DNA of 64,000 nucleotides from Spongospora subterranea f. sp. subterranea (taxonomy: Eukaryota > Endomyxa: Phytomyxea > Phytomyxea > Plasmodiophorida). Of the stretch, positions 22,051-34,270 are shown in pieces. A model generated the notes under the pieces. It saw only the letters and a list, made by a program, of their open reading frames with translations. It did no database searches and had not been told where the DNA came from. The stretch is taken from contig JAUGWO010000130.1 of assembly GCA_049724395.1 (NCBI GenBank), forward strand, positions 40,549 to 104,548, given 5' to 3'. Both the position numbers and the translations under genes were made by a program. How positions within the stretch are numbered: the stretch's first letter is position 1; the number at the start of each line of letters is the position of its first letter.

Positions 22051-22222
22051 CCTAAATGGGTTACGCCTCCTGACAACGAAGGCGGTATGTCCTGCAGCAG
22101 TGGTGTTCCGTAAAGAATTTCCCCTGTGTCCCAATGGGTTTCGGGGCTTTAGTGAGTCGGGTCATCAACTTCACACTACCATTGTTGTTGATCAGACTGC
22201 TGAACAACATATAGCGAAGGTT

Positions 22223-22252
22223 CTTATCACAAACACAGGAGTTTGTGATAAG
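22223..22252. repeat. Perfect 12-bp hairpin
   Basis: CTTATCACAAAC is followed after six bases by its reverse complement. It lies between the gypsy fossil and the ATPase-derived copy 1, and no gene is near it. The surrounding 22,050-22,430 holds no recognisable gene except a short stretch at about 22,355-22,410 that also occurs, inverted, at 31,610-31,650. Confidence 0.8.
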
Positions 22253-22429
22253 ATGACGAGCAATCGTTTTCTGGCCCTAGTGTAGATATGGGTACTACAG
22301 ACCTAACACAAATGTGTTGAACTCAATCACAAAAAAAAAAAAATAAGAAAAATAATAAACTCCCTCTCTCATCGTTTCGCAGTCCTAGGAGATCCAAGTG
22401 ATGCAGATTATGTGCCGGATCAATTTGGA

Positions 22430-22530
22430 ACACGACTGAATCCCCCTTCACGGGGTGACTGTGCACAGTGTCGGACCAATTTGGATCACGACTGAATCCG
22501 CTTTCACGGGGTGACAGCGCACAGCCGTGA
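22430..22530. repeat. 56-bp repeat, about two copies, upstream of ATPase-derived copy 1
   Basis: Two imperfect units containing CACGACTGAATCC and CACGGGGTGAC lie about 160-260 bp before the start codon of copy 1. The same unit, inverted, forms the long array at 36,400-36,952 upstream of copy 3 and a short remnant near 39,180-39,245 upstream of copy 4. Confidence 0.75.
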
Positions 22531-22692
22531 CTGGTTTACGGCACATGGCGTGACTGTTTATCCAGAGTCAGAGGGTAATTACAGTCCGCCCCGAAACCCC
22601 GATTCTCTTCATTCACATCGAAGCTTGATCTCCCATTGATCTCAACCAAGCCAAGTCCACCTCGAGTTCGCCCTCTGATCTTCGTTCCAGCC

Positions 22693-24520
22693 ATGAGATC
22701 GACATTGAGTCTTATGTTCATGACCCTGGCCTGCATCATTGCCTTCACCATCGCCCAACCTGAAATCCTCGAAGCTTCTTCTGACGCTGGCCCGATCTCA
22801 AGTGTCGCTGGCATCAGTCGCCTCCAAGAAGCTGGAATCTCCGAACCTGACAGCAACGAAGCAGATAATCTTTTGAAACAAATTTATCAGAATGAGGTTA
22901 GCATTGCCCACATTTGAACAATGCTTCGACTGAGCAATATGTCAGGAAAACTGGGCTACTAAGTCACTACTGAACCTCATCACGATGCAGATGCGAGAGA
23001 GGATTACACGTTTCCTTACTACATTCCAGTCGACTGAAGATCTGTGTATCGCTATGATAAATAATCCTGGCTCTTACAGAGACCAGAACAATGTGATCAA
23101 AAAGGTGATGACAATTGTAGAGAAGATGGTGGAGGTCAAAATAAAGCCGCATCCAGATTCAAAGAAAGAGGGCATCCAAGAAAAAGAAGGTTCTCAACAG
23201 ATAGCCCAGCTGTTTGAGGAGCTGAACATGCTTCTAACAACGTGGGGAGTTTCGACGGAGAGAATCTCATCGCTGATAAGTCTGGTGAACGGCTACACAA
23301 GCAGCGGCAAGATTGAACCGCTCAGCCTAAACCACAACCAAATCGTAAGCCTGCGAGACGCCTCGACCCATGTTTCTGGTAAGTTTGAAAATCGGTTCTG
23401 GTGTCGTGCATGACGTTTTTGATATTAGGCAGGGCCATAGCGTCACAAGGAGTTAAGGTTAAGGTCATCCGCAACGGTGGTCATGTCTGGGTACTGTCGT
23501 TTCACATTTCATATCGCCTTCTGACGTGAGGTTAACAGATCATAACTGAAGCTGAGCTAGTTCGCGATGATATCATCTTGGTTGAAAGGGGTCAAATTGT
23601 CCCTGCAGATTGTCGGGTTATTTGGTCGATGGGTCTGAAAGTGGATGAGTTATCATTGACTGGGGTTTCCGATCACGTGGAGAAGAGCGCTGATGACGTC
23701 TCAGAAGTGATTCCTAACGATTGCCATACCTACAAAAACCTGATCATGAAAGGAACAACTGTCACCGAAGGAGAAGGTCTTGCAATTGTTTTCGGCACCG
23801 GTTTGGACACTCGAGAAGGATTATATCAGAAACAACAAATTGTGGTCGGCTGGTTCTCCCTGGGTCTTCCCTGATGTGTTACTGATATTCCCAACAGGAA
23901 AAATCCAAACTCTGTCCGATGATGAAGAAAATCCAATGCTCGTGCTCAAAAAAATAACAAGTTTGCCGTTTGAGCCAAAGTCTGATTTCTATCGATTTTT
24001 GTGTTGTTGTCGTGCCTTATCGGTCGTGATTGCTGTTGTCCATCTGGACCAGTGATTGCGACTTTTAAGTGACCAAAAACATAAACAGTAATTGTTCGAA
24101 ACGACAAGTTATTGTATTCACTCTGTTTCAGCTCTAGTAACCAGTTTTCGCTGTCCTCGTAGTGAGCCGTTTCTATAATGACTTATTTCGTAATTATTCC
24201 TGGGCATCAGTACACAGCCCGGATAGAATTATCGATCGGCTACCGGGATGGGACCCTTTGCTCCGTTCCTTTGTGCCCCTCTTTCTCCATTTGCAGCATC
24301 TGAATTTAGAACATCACTTAACCTCATCACGAAAACCATCTCGAGACACGTGAAAGTGAAACTGCCGATAATCAATAATGATCAATGTTGCATTTGGTGG
24401 CAAAGTCTTTGGGAAAATCCCAAAAAACAGCAGTGAATCCGTTCGAATATCAGAGCTATCACTTCAACTCTACCATGTTTCAATCGCTTTCTTCTGAGAC
24501 AAAACACGGCCTGTTTATTC
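22693..24520 (+). CDS. ATPase-derived secreted chimera, copy 1
   Basis: Exon 1 (22693-22896) encodes a signal peptide, MRSTLSLMFMTLACIIAFTI, and a short acidic region. Intron 1 is 22897-22990. Exon 2 (22991-23378) encodes a helical charged domain. Intron 2 is 23379-23428. Exon 3 (23429-23490) gives IASQGVKVKVIRNGGHVW. Intron 3 is 23491-23538. Exon 4 (23539 to about 23853) is a P-type ATPase actuator segment with LVRDDIILVERGQIVPADCR and LSLTGVSDHVEKS. Exon 5 (23898-24054) covers GKIQTLSDDEENP and a membrane-like tail, then a stop. All introns are GT-AG and the first three keep phase; the exon 4/5 junction seems to lack one base compared with copy 3. The catalytic TGES Glu is Val. Decayed M4-like and post-phosphorylation-site sequence follows to about 24,520, but no DKTGT is present. 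Pump activity is excluded; secretion is predicted. Confidence 0.65.
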
Positions 24521-24524
24521 CTCT

Positions 24525-26350
24525 GTTGAGGTCACGGTTCGATGACACCACTCGTGTGGTCTCCTGCGAGATTCGTCCGACAAGGCACAAGATCAGTTGC
24601 AGGATACGCATCAGAGGTTCAACTGCTGTCGGCTGATTCCGGTTAAAACGATGCTGCTGGTCAGCTCGCTTCCCGATGCGGTTTGAATAACCGCATTCAA
24701 AATATGTCAAATATCATCGATCAGCGCATTTCTGTACGTTGTCTCGCTCCACTTTCCCACTACCGGCTGCGAAAGACCGACTACCCAATATCGTTCTCCA
24801 CCACAGTTTCCCGCCCCTGTTTTTGATAATCGCAGGGGACCACCAGATCGCTTCACCTCCACTAACAGTGTGTGTCCCCCATGGTATTTGATGCGGTGTC
24901 GGCATCAGATGAAAATCCATTTGAAAACCCAATTCGGTAAACCAGCACCGAGAAAAACTTCTACTGCGGTGGCGAAGGCCACGTCATCGCCAACTGTAAA
25001 CTGAGAATCCCTTCGTTCGAGTAACCGGCGGGTGCCGTCGTCCTCTTTTGATTCAAATACAAAATCGTTCACAATAAACTCCCGCTGTCTCACCCAAAAA
25101 GATGTCGAATCTCGGTCATGAGAATATCGATAATAGTCCTGAGCCCTTACTGACCCCTGTGTGTCTTCTTCATTATGGTTTAGCCCGAATTAAAGCAACC
25201 GCTGTTATTGATTGTGGCGCATCGACGAGGTTCATAGGAAAACGTTTTGCAATGAAAGCCGCCATTGAGAGTTTGCGACTTTGTCACCATTACTCGTCGA
25301 GGTGATTGATGGCCGCCGGTGAACACCCATCCCCCTCATCAAACCGAACAATGTGAAATACATATATATGGCCGACATTCATTTCAAGTGTCAGTTTTAC
25401 GTAATCGACTCCCCAATATCATTTTAGGATTGTCGTTTTTACGTCAAATTAACCCTTTCATCGATTTGGAGAATCTCACAGTATCAGCTCAACATCCATC
25501 GCCTCAACCACTGATTGTATCTTCGGTAAATCTGACTGGTCGTCCCTCTGATCAAGATGAAGTTGATTCACCGTCAAAGTCGTTAATTGAAGATGAAATG
25601 GAGTCGAATATCGTTCCGCTACTTGACACATAGTTGGAGATTGCTGATGTGTTTTCAATGGAATCTTCTGATATTTTACCACCTCACCGAGCAAACATTG
25701 ACTGCGACATTAATTTGATTTATCACCATTGCCTTCTCCCGTACAAACAGTGCTATTCCGTGTCAGCGAAAGAGGAGAAGTCGCTCAAGGAATATATTAG
25801 CGAAAAGCTGAGGAAAGGTTTCATCACACATTCAGACTCACCTTTAAGATCACCGATATTGTTTGTCAAGAAGAAAGATGGAAGTCTTCATTTATACGTG
25901 GATTACAGGGGATTGAACAACATTATCAAAAAAGAGCCATATCCGCTCACACTTATTAGTAAAGTTTTACGACAATTGGCTAAATCGAACTTATATTTTT
26001 TCCAGATCGATCTCAGGGTGCCTACAATTTGTTAAGGATAAAAAATGGCGATGAATGGAAGACTGCATTTAACTGTAAATGTGGTAATTTTGAATATCGA
26101 GTTACGCCGTTCGGACTGATGAATGCACCTGCCATTTTCCAACGCCTGATGAATGAGCTGCTCCAAGAATATATTGACAAGTTTGTGGTGTTATACCTGG
26201 ATGATTTATTGATACGTCGAACCCGGTCCAACACGATGTGAATGTTCGACTCGTCTTAAGTAAATTAAGGGACATGAACCTGTTTGCAAAGTTGGAGAAA
26301 ATGCGTTTTTGATGCTGTCAAAGTGGAATTCCTTGGGTACGTTCTCGCCC
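24525..26350 (+). mobile_element. Gypsy-type retroelement fossil, gag to reverse transcriptase
   Basis: In order: a gag-like region with a zinc-knuckle-like GGEGHVIANC (about 24,970), an aspartic protease (AVIDCGASTRFIGK), a post-protease segment (NIILGLSFLRQINPF) and reverse transcriptase (RSPILFVKKKDGSLHLYVDY, then VVLYLDDLLI near 26,200). The element ends without RNase H or integrase at a junction with another fossil. It is broken in several places. A 209-bp piece of it is found unchanged at 36,953-37,161. Confidence 0.85.
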
Positions 26351-26399
26351 TTTTTGATCACCAATGGTAGATCTACTTCAATGCCACTGAACTAGACTG

Positions 26400-27320
26400 T
26401 TAACACTCGTAATGATATCACAAATTACTTAAAGGTGGACACAATGATGAAGGCAACACCGAATGGTCTGCGAAAACAATATTCGTGTTGCATCATGCCA
26501 ATCGGTAGAGGAATCAAATGTACAAAACAGGGATCTTTCTGTGAAAAAGACGGTTCAGGCAGCTGTCAACATGATCCAATGATGTATTAACCACAATTGC
26601 TTCACATGTATTGCGTGAAAATACACCAATCGCATATCGATGGGACTGAACATTCAAAGGAATTCTGAGCAGAAGATGATTGATTCGAGAAATATCGGCA
26701 GTTTGGGCTCAAACTGACGACAAAACTTTCTTCAAAAGCATTATTAAATCCTTAAAACTCGAGGCGAATCTCAAAACATCATCAAGCCATACGAACAGTT
26801 TCTTAGGCACCATTTTATTGAAAATTTCGTAATTTATCGGTGAAATGCCAAGATTCCATTGCTGTTTCCTTGTGCCAATCTGGCAGGAGTATCAACACCA
26901 AACGGGGTGTGAAGAGGACTGATCGTTGTGGTAAACCGGATTACATTGTGTTAACTCTTGCACTAACGTCTGCAGATACTGAGAGGCCAAACGAGACGTA
27001 TGTCGTGTTATCGCGAAAATCGGATTGGAACTCCCGGCTTCGATAACTCCAAAGGTGGGACTTCAAAAGGCGGATCCTTTCCCAGACAATACGGGAAATG
27101 TCTATAAGTTCATTAAGCAAAACATTAAGGTCTTCGAACATGTAGTTGGAATTTGCTAGTTTCGTGGAAAAGTTGCATTTGATGAATTCATCAGATCTCC
27201 AACAGATCTGTTGAAAATCTGTCGTGTCCATATCTGTGTTCGGGGGATGTCGCAGCGCGCCGGGAATTGCCTGGAACGAAGAATTTTCGAAGCCAAGAGG
27301 ATGTCTGGATCGCAAGATCA
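26400..27320 (-). mobile_element. Gypsy-type retroelement fossil, reverse transcriptase fragment
   Basis: On the minus strand a short reverse transcriptase core is visible (KKLFVWLDDVLRFASSF, near 26,800), with degraded flanks. A minus frame at 26,941-27,357 may be another part of the same element. It is broken in many places. It was later flanked by the mariner-like insertion at 27,325. Confidence 0.5.
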
Positions 27321-27324
27321 TATA

Positions 27325-27766
27325 CTCCCTCAGTCCCATAACGTCTGGCCGGAACACTTTACTTTGTGGGATTAAGGTGAATTTTAGCGCATGGAGGTAG
27401 TTTTATAGGTTGATGGAAAGGTCTACAGTTGCGAAAATGTGAAGCGTTGAAAATGAGGTTTTGCATTGACCATGACGGAATGACCCGCTCAAACTTCAAA
27501 ATAATGGTAATCGGTTCCCAAATTGATGGGGAAGATGAGCAAGCAAACCACCATGTCGTTTCAAGCAACGAGCACCGCCAGGCAATCTACCAATTGCTTC
27601 TGACGAATTTACGAGATGGCAAGCCAGTGAAGGGTGCGTTTGCAGAGATTGCTGGTCATTTGTCTGTCGGGTGGAAGACGGTCTGCCGGATCTGATTGAG
27701 CTCACCCGATTGACAGTATCGCCCACTCAATAAACATACCGGCCAGACATTATGGGTCAGAGGGAG
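27325..27766 (+). mobile_element. Deleted mariner-like element, CTCCCTC ends, TA duplication
   Basis: Inverted ends of about 32 bp begin CTCCCTCAGTCCCATAACGT on the left and its near reverse complement on the right (about 85 percent alike). TA flanks both sides. The 442-bp interior encodes the N-terminal helix-turn-helix of a mariner-like transposase in plus orientation (EHRQAIYQLLLTNLRDGKPV, then IAGHLSVGWKTVCRI), after which the catalytic part is missing. This order (EQR/HRxxIY, KGA, VSxxTV) is the pattern known from plant-type mariner transposases, whose ends also begin CTCCCTC. It is non-autonomous. Confidence 0.8.
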
Positions 27767-28180
27767 TATAAGGCAGTGACTACTACCAACCCATCAATTG
27801 GCACTGATCAAGATGGGGAGACCTATTACAAACAATTCGGAGAGTGATTCATTGCTGCCATCGCAGGAACAAGTGATTTTGTTTGTTTACGATCTTGGGC
27901 AAGCATTCGATAGCGATGGTCGAATCATCTGCAAAGGATTATACTCAAGTTCGTCGGCTGCCTTTCAATGGCTTATTATACGGGATGGACGTGGCAGGAT
28001 GACACTGAGTTGGCAAGGAAACAATCGTTTGCCGATGTCCGAAAATTTCTGTGTGAGTTGTCAAGGATATGCCGAAATTCGCAATCGACTATTGGCGGAT
28101 GGGCTCTCCCCAGAGGGCCCGCCCTTTTGCTAAATGATGTCGACAGCGCTGAGCACTTGATCAATCCGATAGAACCCGCT
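27767..28180. other. Unassigned; possible retroelement remnant
   Basis: A plus frame (27,798-28,133) and overlapping frames show no recognised domain. The sequence leads into CGCTAACCGTTCAACCTG, the same junction word that precedes the antisense ATPase relics at 18,985 and 34,190. Confidence 0.3.
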
Positions 28181-29283
28181 AACCGTTCAACCTGTTGCAA
28201 CTTGAACTTTGTACAGCCTTTTTTACAACAAACAAGACACAAATAATATCTGAGGTGTTTTCAATTCCATGTTTCTCGGTTGATCAATGTGCTGTTCTGT
28301 TGGCGTTGTTTTTCAGCCATGCTTCTGTATGGCTTATTTCCATCGGGTCTGCCATTCGTCTTGAACTGTTGACCCGTGTATGCTGACTTTGCTGTTGCTT
28401 TCATGTGACTTTTTGAAATCGTTTTTTCTCTCAGAAGAAAGCGATTGAAACATAGGAGAGTTGAATTGAGCTGATAGCTCTGATATTCGAACGGATTCAC
28501 TGCTGTCTGTTGGGATTGTCCCAAAGACTTTGCACCAAATTCGACATTGACCATTATTGAATTTCGACAGTTTCACTTTCACGTGTCTCGAGATGGTTTT
28601 CGTGATGAGGTTAAGTGATGTTCTAAATTCAGATGCTGCCAATGGAGGAAGCGGGGCACAAAGGAATGGAGCAAAGGGTCCCATCCCGGTAGCCGATCGA
28701 TAATTCTACCCGGGCTGTGTACTGATGCCCAGGAGTAATTACGAAATAAGTCATTATAGAAACGGCTCACTACGAGGACAGCGAAAACTGGTTACTAGAG
28801 CTGAAACAGAGTGATTACAATAATTTGTCGTTTCGAACAATTACTGTTTATGTTTTTGGTCACTTAAAAATCGCAAACACTGGTCCAGATGGACAACAAC
28901 AATCACGACCGATAAGGCACGACAACAACACAAAAATCGATGCAAATCAGACTTTGGCTCAGAAGGCAAACTTGTTATTTTTGAAGCACGAGCAAAGATT
29001 TTCTTCATCATCGGAAGGGGTTTGGATTTTTCTTGTTGGGAATATCAGTAACACATCAGGGAAGACCCAGGGAGAACCAGCCGACCACAATTTGTTGTGT
29101 CAGATATAATCCTTTTCGAGTGTCAATACCGGTGCCGAAAACAATTATTAGACCGTCTCCTTCGGTGACAGTTGTTCCTTTCATGATCAGGTTTTTGTAG
29201 GTATGGCAATCGTTAGGAATCACTTCTGAGACGTCATCAGCGCTCTTCTCCACGTGATCGGATACCCCCAGTCAATGATAACT
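28181..29283 (-). pseudogene. ATPase-derived family, copy 2 (3' part only)
   Basis: In the minus direction it starts within the actuator exon (29,253-29,056, SDHVEKSADDVSEVIPNDCH then GTTVTEGDGLIIVFGTG). It continues through the membrane-like exon and the decayed 3' region to about 28,181. The signal-peptide and helical exons are absent. At 29,283 the sequence switches abruptly to an unrelated frame. It is closest to copy 1 in sequence. Confidence 0.7.
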
Positions 29284-30110
29284 CATCCACTTTCAGATCC
29301 ATCGACCACTTCCATTCTCAGATTCTTCAGACGTTGTCGGGCACAAGAGTGTCCTGTTCGAGCTCGACTTAGTTCTGGCTGGGGCCAGCTGGTTTTCTCA
29401 CAGGTGTTGGTTTGCCGCTTCCTGTAAGGTGATCTATCTGGATAGCCAGCGAATCCGCTTGCTTTGACACTTCGTTCAATATAATGGTCTCGATTTTGGG
29501 TTTCAGTCTTCCTCAATTGTAGTTTAAACGACGACAAGAACGGATCGTGTTCTATATCATCTCCTGTTTCTATTGCTTGTTTAGCGATTCGTCTATCTTC
29601 TCGCTTTTTCCTATGTTGATTGTTTTGGCGGTTAATCGTGTGGTCACCAGATTTATTCTTATCCATGTCTGGTACATGTTTAGGAATAAAGTGTATATCT
29701 ACTTGGTTCTTGTTTGTTAGCTCTGCCAGTTTTTTAGCACATTCGGCAACGACAGCGTTGACTCTTCTTGGCTTTGTCGGTAGTTGGAAAGTTGTGGTGT
29801 AAGGAGCTGCAGCATGAGCAAATTCTGCATCCAATTCACATCACTTGATCAATTTCGCGTTTTCGTCAGGAATGCACTCTGTGGTGAAGACGAACATTAT
29901 CAACCAACTTCCAAGAAAGATGACGCCCGAACCCCAGATACGATGTTGAATGATATTGATGATTGTGTCATCAAAACTCTCGCATCAAGTCTCGCCTGGG
30001 CGCTCGAACAGCCCGAAAGTCACAATGGCCTGGATTTTCCCACTGAAATTTCACTCAACGCTATCGGAGACGAAGATGCCATCTCAGAGGAAAATTCGAG
30101 TGTTTAACGA
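29283..30110. CDS. Two unrecognised opposing frames
   Basis: A minus frame at 29,283-29,834 (183 codons) reads ECAKKLAELTNKNQVDIHFI with PKHVPDMDKNKSGDHTI. The VDIHFIPKHV phrase is weakly like the end of an RNase H domain, but the match is not firm. A plus frame at 29,784-30,107 reads FTSLDQFRVFVRNALCGEDE and ends in an acidic tail. Both are protein-like; both may be parts of retroelements. Neither has a recognised family. Confidence 0.35.
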
Positions 30111-30780
30111 GTGAGCTCCTCTGTTTTGAGCGATTTTCAAAGCACGATGGCTCCTAGACAAAGTCAATTGTTTATCGCGCAGCACGTCGTTCAATGTTTG
30201 TCGAATGTTCATATTTCAGGTTCTCCCAATCGTCAGCAACACCGTTCCCTTCAAGGTCGCTGGTACGGTTTAACATCGCAACAGAGCATTGAGCACAGTA
30301 CAAGTGCAATCACCAGAGGACGCATATTCAAGAGGTTCTATTGACTTGTTCTGAGCATCTTTAAGACAGTCAATGATTCGGTAATTTCCGATTAACACGA
30401 TCACTTGTTCCTGCAGATTTTACCAAACATAACAAAAACTGTGTGCGTATCCATGCTATTAAGATACGTCGATCAGCTATTGGCGATACATTCTCAATTC
30501 TCCCTGCAGACTCGCGGGATTTAATTTCAATCAGAAGCAACTTTCTGAACGTTTCTGCTCAGGACGTCGATATCTGGACCAAATAAATACCGAGCTGCTG
30601 GATTCGCTGAAATAAACAGACTTATTAGAGTTTCATGATTTCAGATTGTCGATGCCATGTCGGCTTTTCATCATCGTAACCCGTAAACTACTTTAATGGA
30701 ACCCTAACGAGGAGCTGATGATGGTAAATTATCAGCTGCGTTATCGGGACGCTAGCGCCTGGTCCATATCGAACACCATT
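30111..30780. other. No gene recognised
   Basis: Short frames only. The composition resembles the adjacent retroelement fossils. Nothing specific is seen. Confidence 0.4.
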
Positions 30781-31330
30781 TTATGGTTTGTTGTTTTGTA
30801 AATACGTCGTTGCCGTTATTGCTTCTTCTGGCACTTCCTTGTTTTTTCGAAGTCAACATGATCCATTGATGTATAATCACAATTGCTTCAAACTGTATTG
30901 CATGAAAATACACCAATCACATGTTGAACACCACTTTAATCGATTTGCCATTCGAACGCGATACAGTGCGTTCGGCGTTGCTAAATGGGAGAATTAGCCT
31001 CCCCATATCCTAAAATATCGTCTACCCAGAGGAGATCTATTGTATGAATAAGGCCACCGAGTGCTTCTTGCATTCCAGCTTGACACACGAAGACAGAGTC
31101 AATAATGCCCTGAATAATGCTCCTAGTGGTGAATACTGCCTAATGAGTCATAAAGGAACATAATTCATGCGAATTGCCAATTTTCCTTGAATACTCATAA
31201 TTTGAAAAAACCATCAGCGTGTTTCAAATGCATTAATATGACGTCGATATGTGGCATGGGCCATATCGACGTCTGATATCGATGTAGTCGATACCCCTCT
31301 ACCTGGCTCATGAACAACTAGAGCGAGTTA
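30780..31330 (-). mobile_element. Gypsy-type retroelement fossil, reverse transcriptase fragment
   Basis: A heavily degraded minus-strand reverse transcriptase core is visible around 31,000-31,040 (the YxDD-box region followed by ILGYGE). A stretch at 26,570-26,650 is related (shared words around GATCCA-TGATGTATAA and GAAAATACACCAATC), so both fragments come from one family. It is broken in many places and old. Confidence 0.5.
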
Positions 31331-31492
31331 GGAATACTGTAAATATACCCCATATCGCTACAGCATTACCATATGTTGGTGCATAACATCTTGATAAGCA
31401 GGAGGATAACGACGATTGTTGCTTCGTACTGGCTGATTAGCATGGGTAAAGTGGAGCTTCAGCGGCGTCACTTTTAGCACCAGGACCACTTT

Positions 31493-31744
31493 CTAGTTTA
31501 TCTCGACAAATATGATACACTGATCGACTGCTTTTTGTAAAATTGCTTCGATGCGTTTCCTAATTTCTGTTTTTCCGTCTGCTCCGAAAGCAATTTCATA
31601 ATCTGCATCACCTGAATCACCTAAAACTGCGAAACAATGAGAGAGGGAGTTTATTAGACGCCTCAGTTGTTGCGGTGTTGGATGCTTGCTCAGCATCAAT
31701 TCGCAAGCATTACTTAGTCTGGTAATGGAAATTAGTGAGGACAA
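31493..31744 (-). pseudogene. Unrecognised fragment also found at 22,355
   Basis: An 83-codon frame reads LRRLINSLSHCFAVLGDSGD and KTEIRKRIEAILQKAVDQC. Part of the same protein (INSLSHRFAVLGDPSDADY) is encoded on the plus strand at 22,350-22,410. It is therefore a repeated coding sequence, probably from a retroelement or a host gene carried along. No family is assigned. Confidence 0.4.
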
Positions 31745-31869
31745 TACGGGAACAGCAACGTGGAAGTCACTGAAAACCTAATTCCGCAAACAGCAAAAAT
31801 TTTCTGTATTACCGATCACGGTATTCACCTTACCCTATGACTCGATCTATGTCCCTAAAAACACAGTTT

Positions 31870-34270
31870 GCTTTTTGATAACTTATTTGGAGACCTCTGT
31901 TGGACGCAAAACGACGTCTCGAGCTGATACGGCTCGATCCAACCCACCAGAGGTGCACATTTTTTTTTAGCTTCTATCAATATTTTTAGCTCTAGATAAG
32001 CATTCCACATTTCGATTTCAGAATGGCGCTAACCGGACCGCGACGTCCCAACAGCCCGACAATGAAGATTCACTCGAATCGGACCCAGCGACTTAATCAA
32101 GGTCGCAGCACCCACAGCCGAACGAATGAGCCCCATTTTTCTCACCGGTGGCAGATGCAGTGCTTGGGTTGCAATCAGGGATGCAACAGGTGTTAGGAAA
32201 TCTTCTCTGTCAATGCGTGCTATTATGGATCTGATGGTTTGTTAGGTTATGCTAGCACCATTGCCGACCATGTTGAAGTTCTCGACAATAGCACGTTTCA
32301 ATATTAAGCTAAACCCTAATCGATGTCAGTTTTGTGAGCCGGATTTACCACCACTTTTTTTCTGAACATCAGAGCCACTCATCTTTACAGATCTAAGCAC
32401 ACAGCTATAGATGCAAACAGCGAGCACAAGCAAAGAACACAGAAAACCGAGAGTGATTTTTATTGATAGAACGCGCAAAATTTTCTTCGTTCCGTCAAAT
32501 GGTGTGGACGAATCATATCAGCAGAAGCCATGAGTTTTGACTCCGATATGGTCAATGCGCTCAACCGCAGCAGAACTGCAACAATTTCTCTGGGCCACAA
32601 ATTGGCTTCGTTCCTGTATTCCCAGGTAAACTGAACTGATCCATCCTCTACAATTAATTCTTTTGAGCTCGAAACAGGCAAAGAGCTTATCAAAATCACA
32701 ACTTCGCCGAATCAACCTTTCGCACCAAAACAGATGGAACGCCTCTCATGCGTCCTGTCTGCGAACTGTTCTACATGAACTGATGCCTCTGGCTCATGTC
32801 AAAGACGATTATCGTCTCTGTTTTTTTCCAGATGCTTTTAAGGATGTTTGGTCTGTTTTTCTTTCTCAGATTCCCGCCGAAGACATTCAGAAAGAATTCA
32901 GCTCACAACGACATGAACCTCTGGCCTTCATCAGCGGTGCTTTTAAAGGACGTCAACTCCGATGGCCTACTATCGAAAAGAAGGCTTTCCAATCGTAGAA
33001 GGTATACACCTTTTACGACATTTTCTACATACTGTACCAAACATCCGTTTACAATATTCACGGGTCATCGAAATTTGGTTTATATCCTCGATCCCACTTC
33101 ACGAACGTCGTCGATTGCCCGACATTCGGAAGATCGTTTAGCACGGTGGGAAATGCAATTGAGCCAGCATCATTTCAATATTACTCGTATCCTGGTGAGG
33201 ACAATCACTGGGCTGATTTAGGAACGCGTTGGGGTATATCTCTCGAACCCATTATTCCCGCTTCGCCGCTCGTTGCCCAAACGACTTCGTATCCCGTTCG
33301 AATCATACCGTATCACAAATAAATTTGTTTGGCCTTCTCTGTCCGATATATCTCGATCTCAGCAGACATTGATCGCATGCAAGCGATTGTTGATGTACCT
33401 TTATATCCTGAGGCTAATATTCGACCTCACTTCGACTTCGGTTGATTCCCTGGATTTTATTCATAAGCAAGTAGCAACACGCCTGTCTCATCGGCGTGAT
33501 CAACAGCATCGGAGGAATCAGTCTCTTGTTCAACCGATCAATTCTCTCTAGGCGATTACGTTTTAGTTGCCTCGAATATCACTCGTAAACCATTAAAAAC
33601 TGAATGCAATTGGTATGGTCCCGCTCATCACTGAATATGACATCTGCATTGTATGACAACATCGTTCAAACAGGAGTTTTGTTCATCCCCGATTCGATCA
33701 GCGACCTTCGTCTCAACGCCGACACGGGCCATTACGAGCTTTTGGTTCGTTGGCGAGGTGTTGATTCAATTCATGGGAGCCACTGGAAACACTAAAAATG
33801 GAATCCCGAGATGGTGAAAGATTTCCTGCAATCTCAATCGGGAACGATGGCATCTGCTTTACTGGAATCCTTTAAGTTGGAGAGTGCATTACCGGGGACG
33901 GGACTCACATGGTACTTGTTACTCTGTTACTTGGAGACCTCTGTTGGGCGCGGAACGACGTCTCGAGGTGAACCGGCTCGATCCAACCCATCAGAGGTGC
34001 ACAGTATCTTACCTGCGATACTCGCATCAACATTGCAGTCGAAGAAGCAATCTCATCGCCGAAAATTTCAATTTATGCGATCTTGAGCTTTCCAATGATG
34101 AGCTGCAAAAATACTTGCCAGTCTGGCAGCATTGAAGTTCCTACTGATCCAGCTCATCTTGCTCATCCAGTTTTTCATATCGATCCTGCTAACCGTTCAA
34201 ACCTGGTGCAACTGGAACTTTGTACAGCCTCTTCTACAACATACAAGGCACAAATAATTCATAAGGTATT
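31870..34270 (+). mobile_element. Gypsy-type retroelement fossil, internally shortened, plus strand
   Basis: A repeat (ACGACGTCTCGAG and GGCTCGATCCAACCCA region) occurs at about 31,885-31,965 and again at about 33,930-34,000, as expected of terminal repeats. Between them: a gag start, a jump into reverse transcriptase (about 32,150-32,350), RNase H (LCFFPDAFKDVWSVFLSQIP, EPLAFISGAFKGRQLRWPTI), an integrase-side region and a chromodomain-like end (GHYELLVRWRGVDSIHGSHW near 33,740). Same family as the minus-strand fossil at 19,375-22,050. It is broken in several places. Confidence 0.75.

Noticed and set aside
22693-24055. A functional ion pump
   Set aside because: The TGES Glu is replaced, the DKTGT phosphorylation region is missing and the cytoplasmic nucleotide-binding part is absent in all copies.
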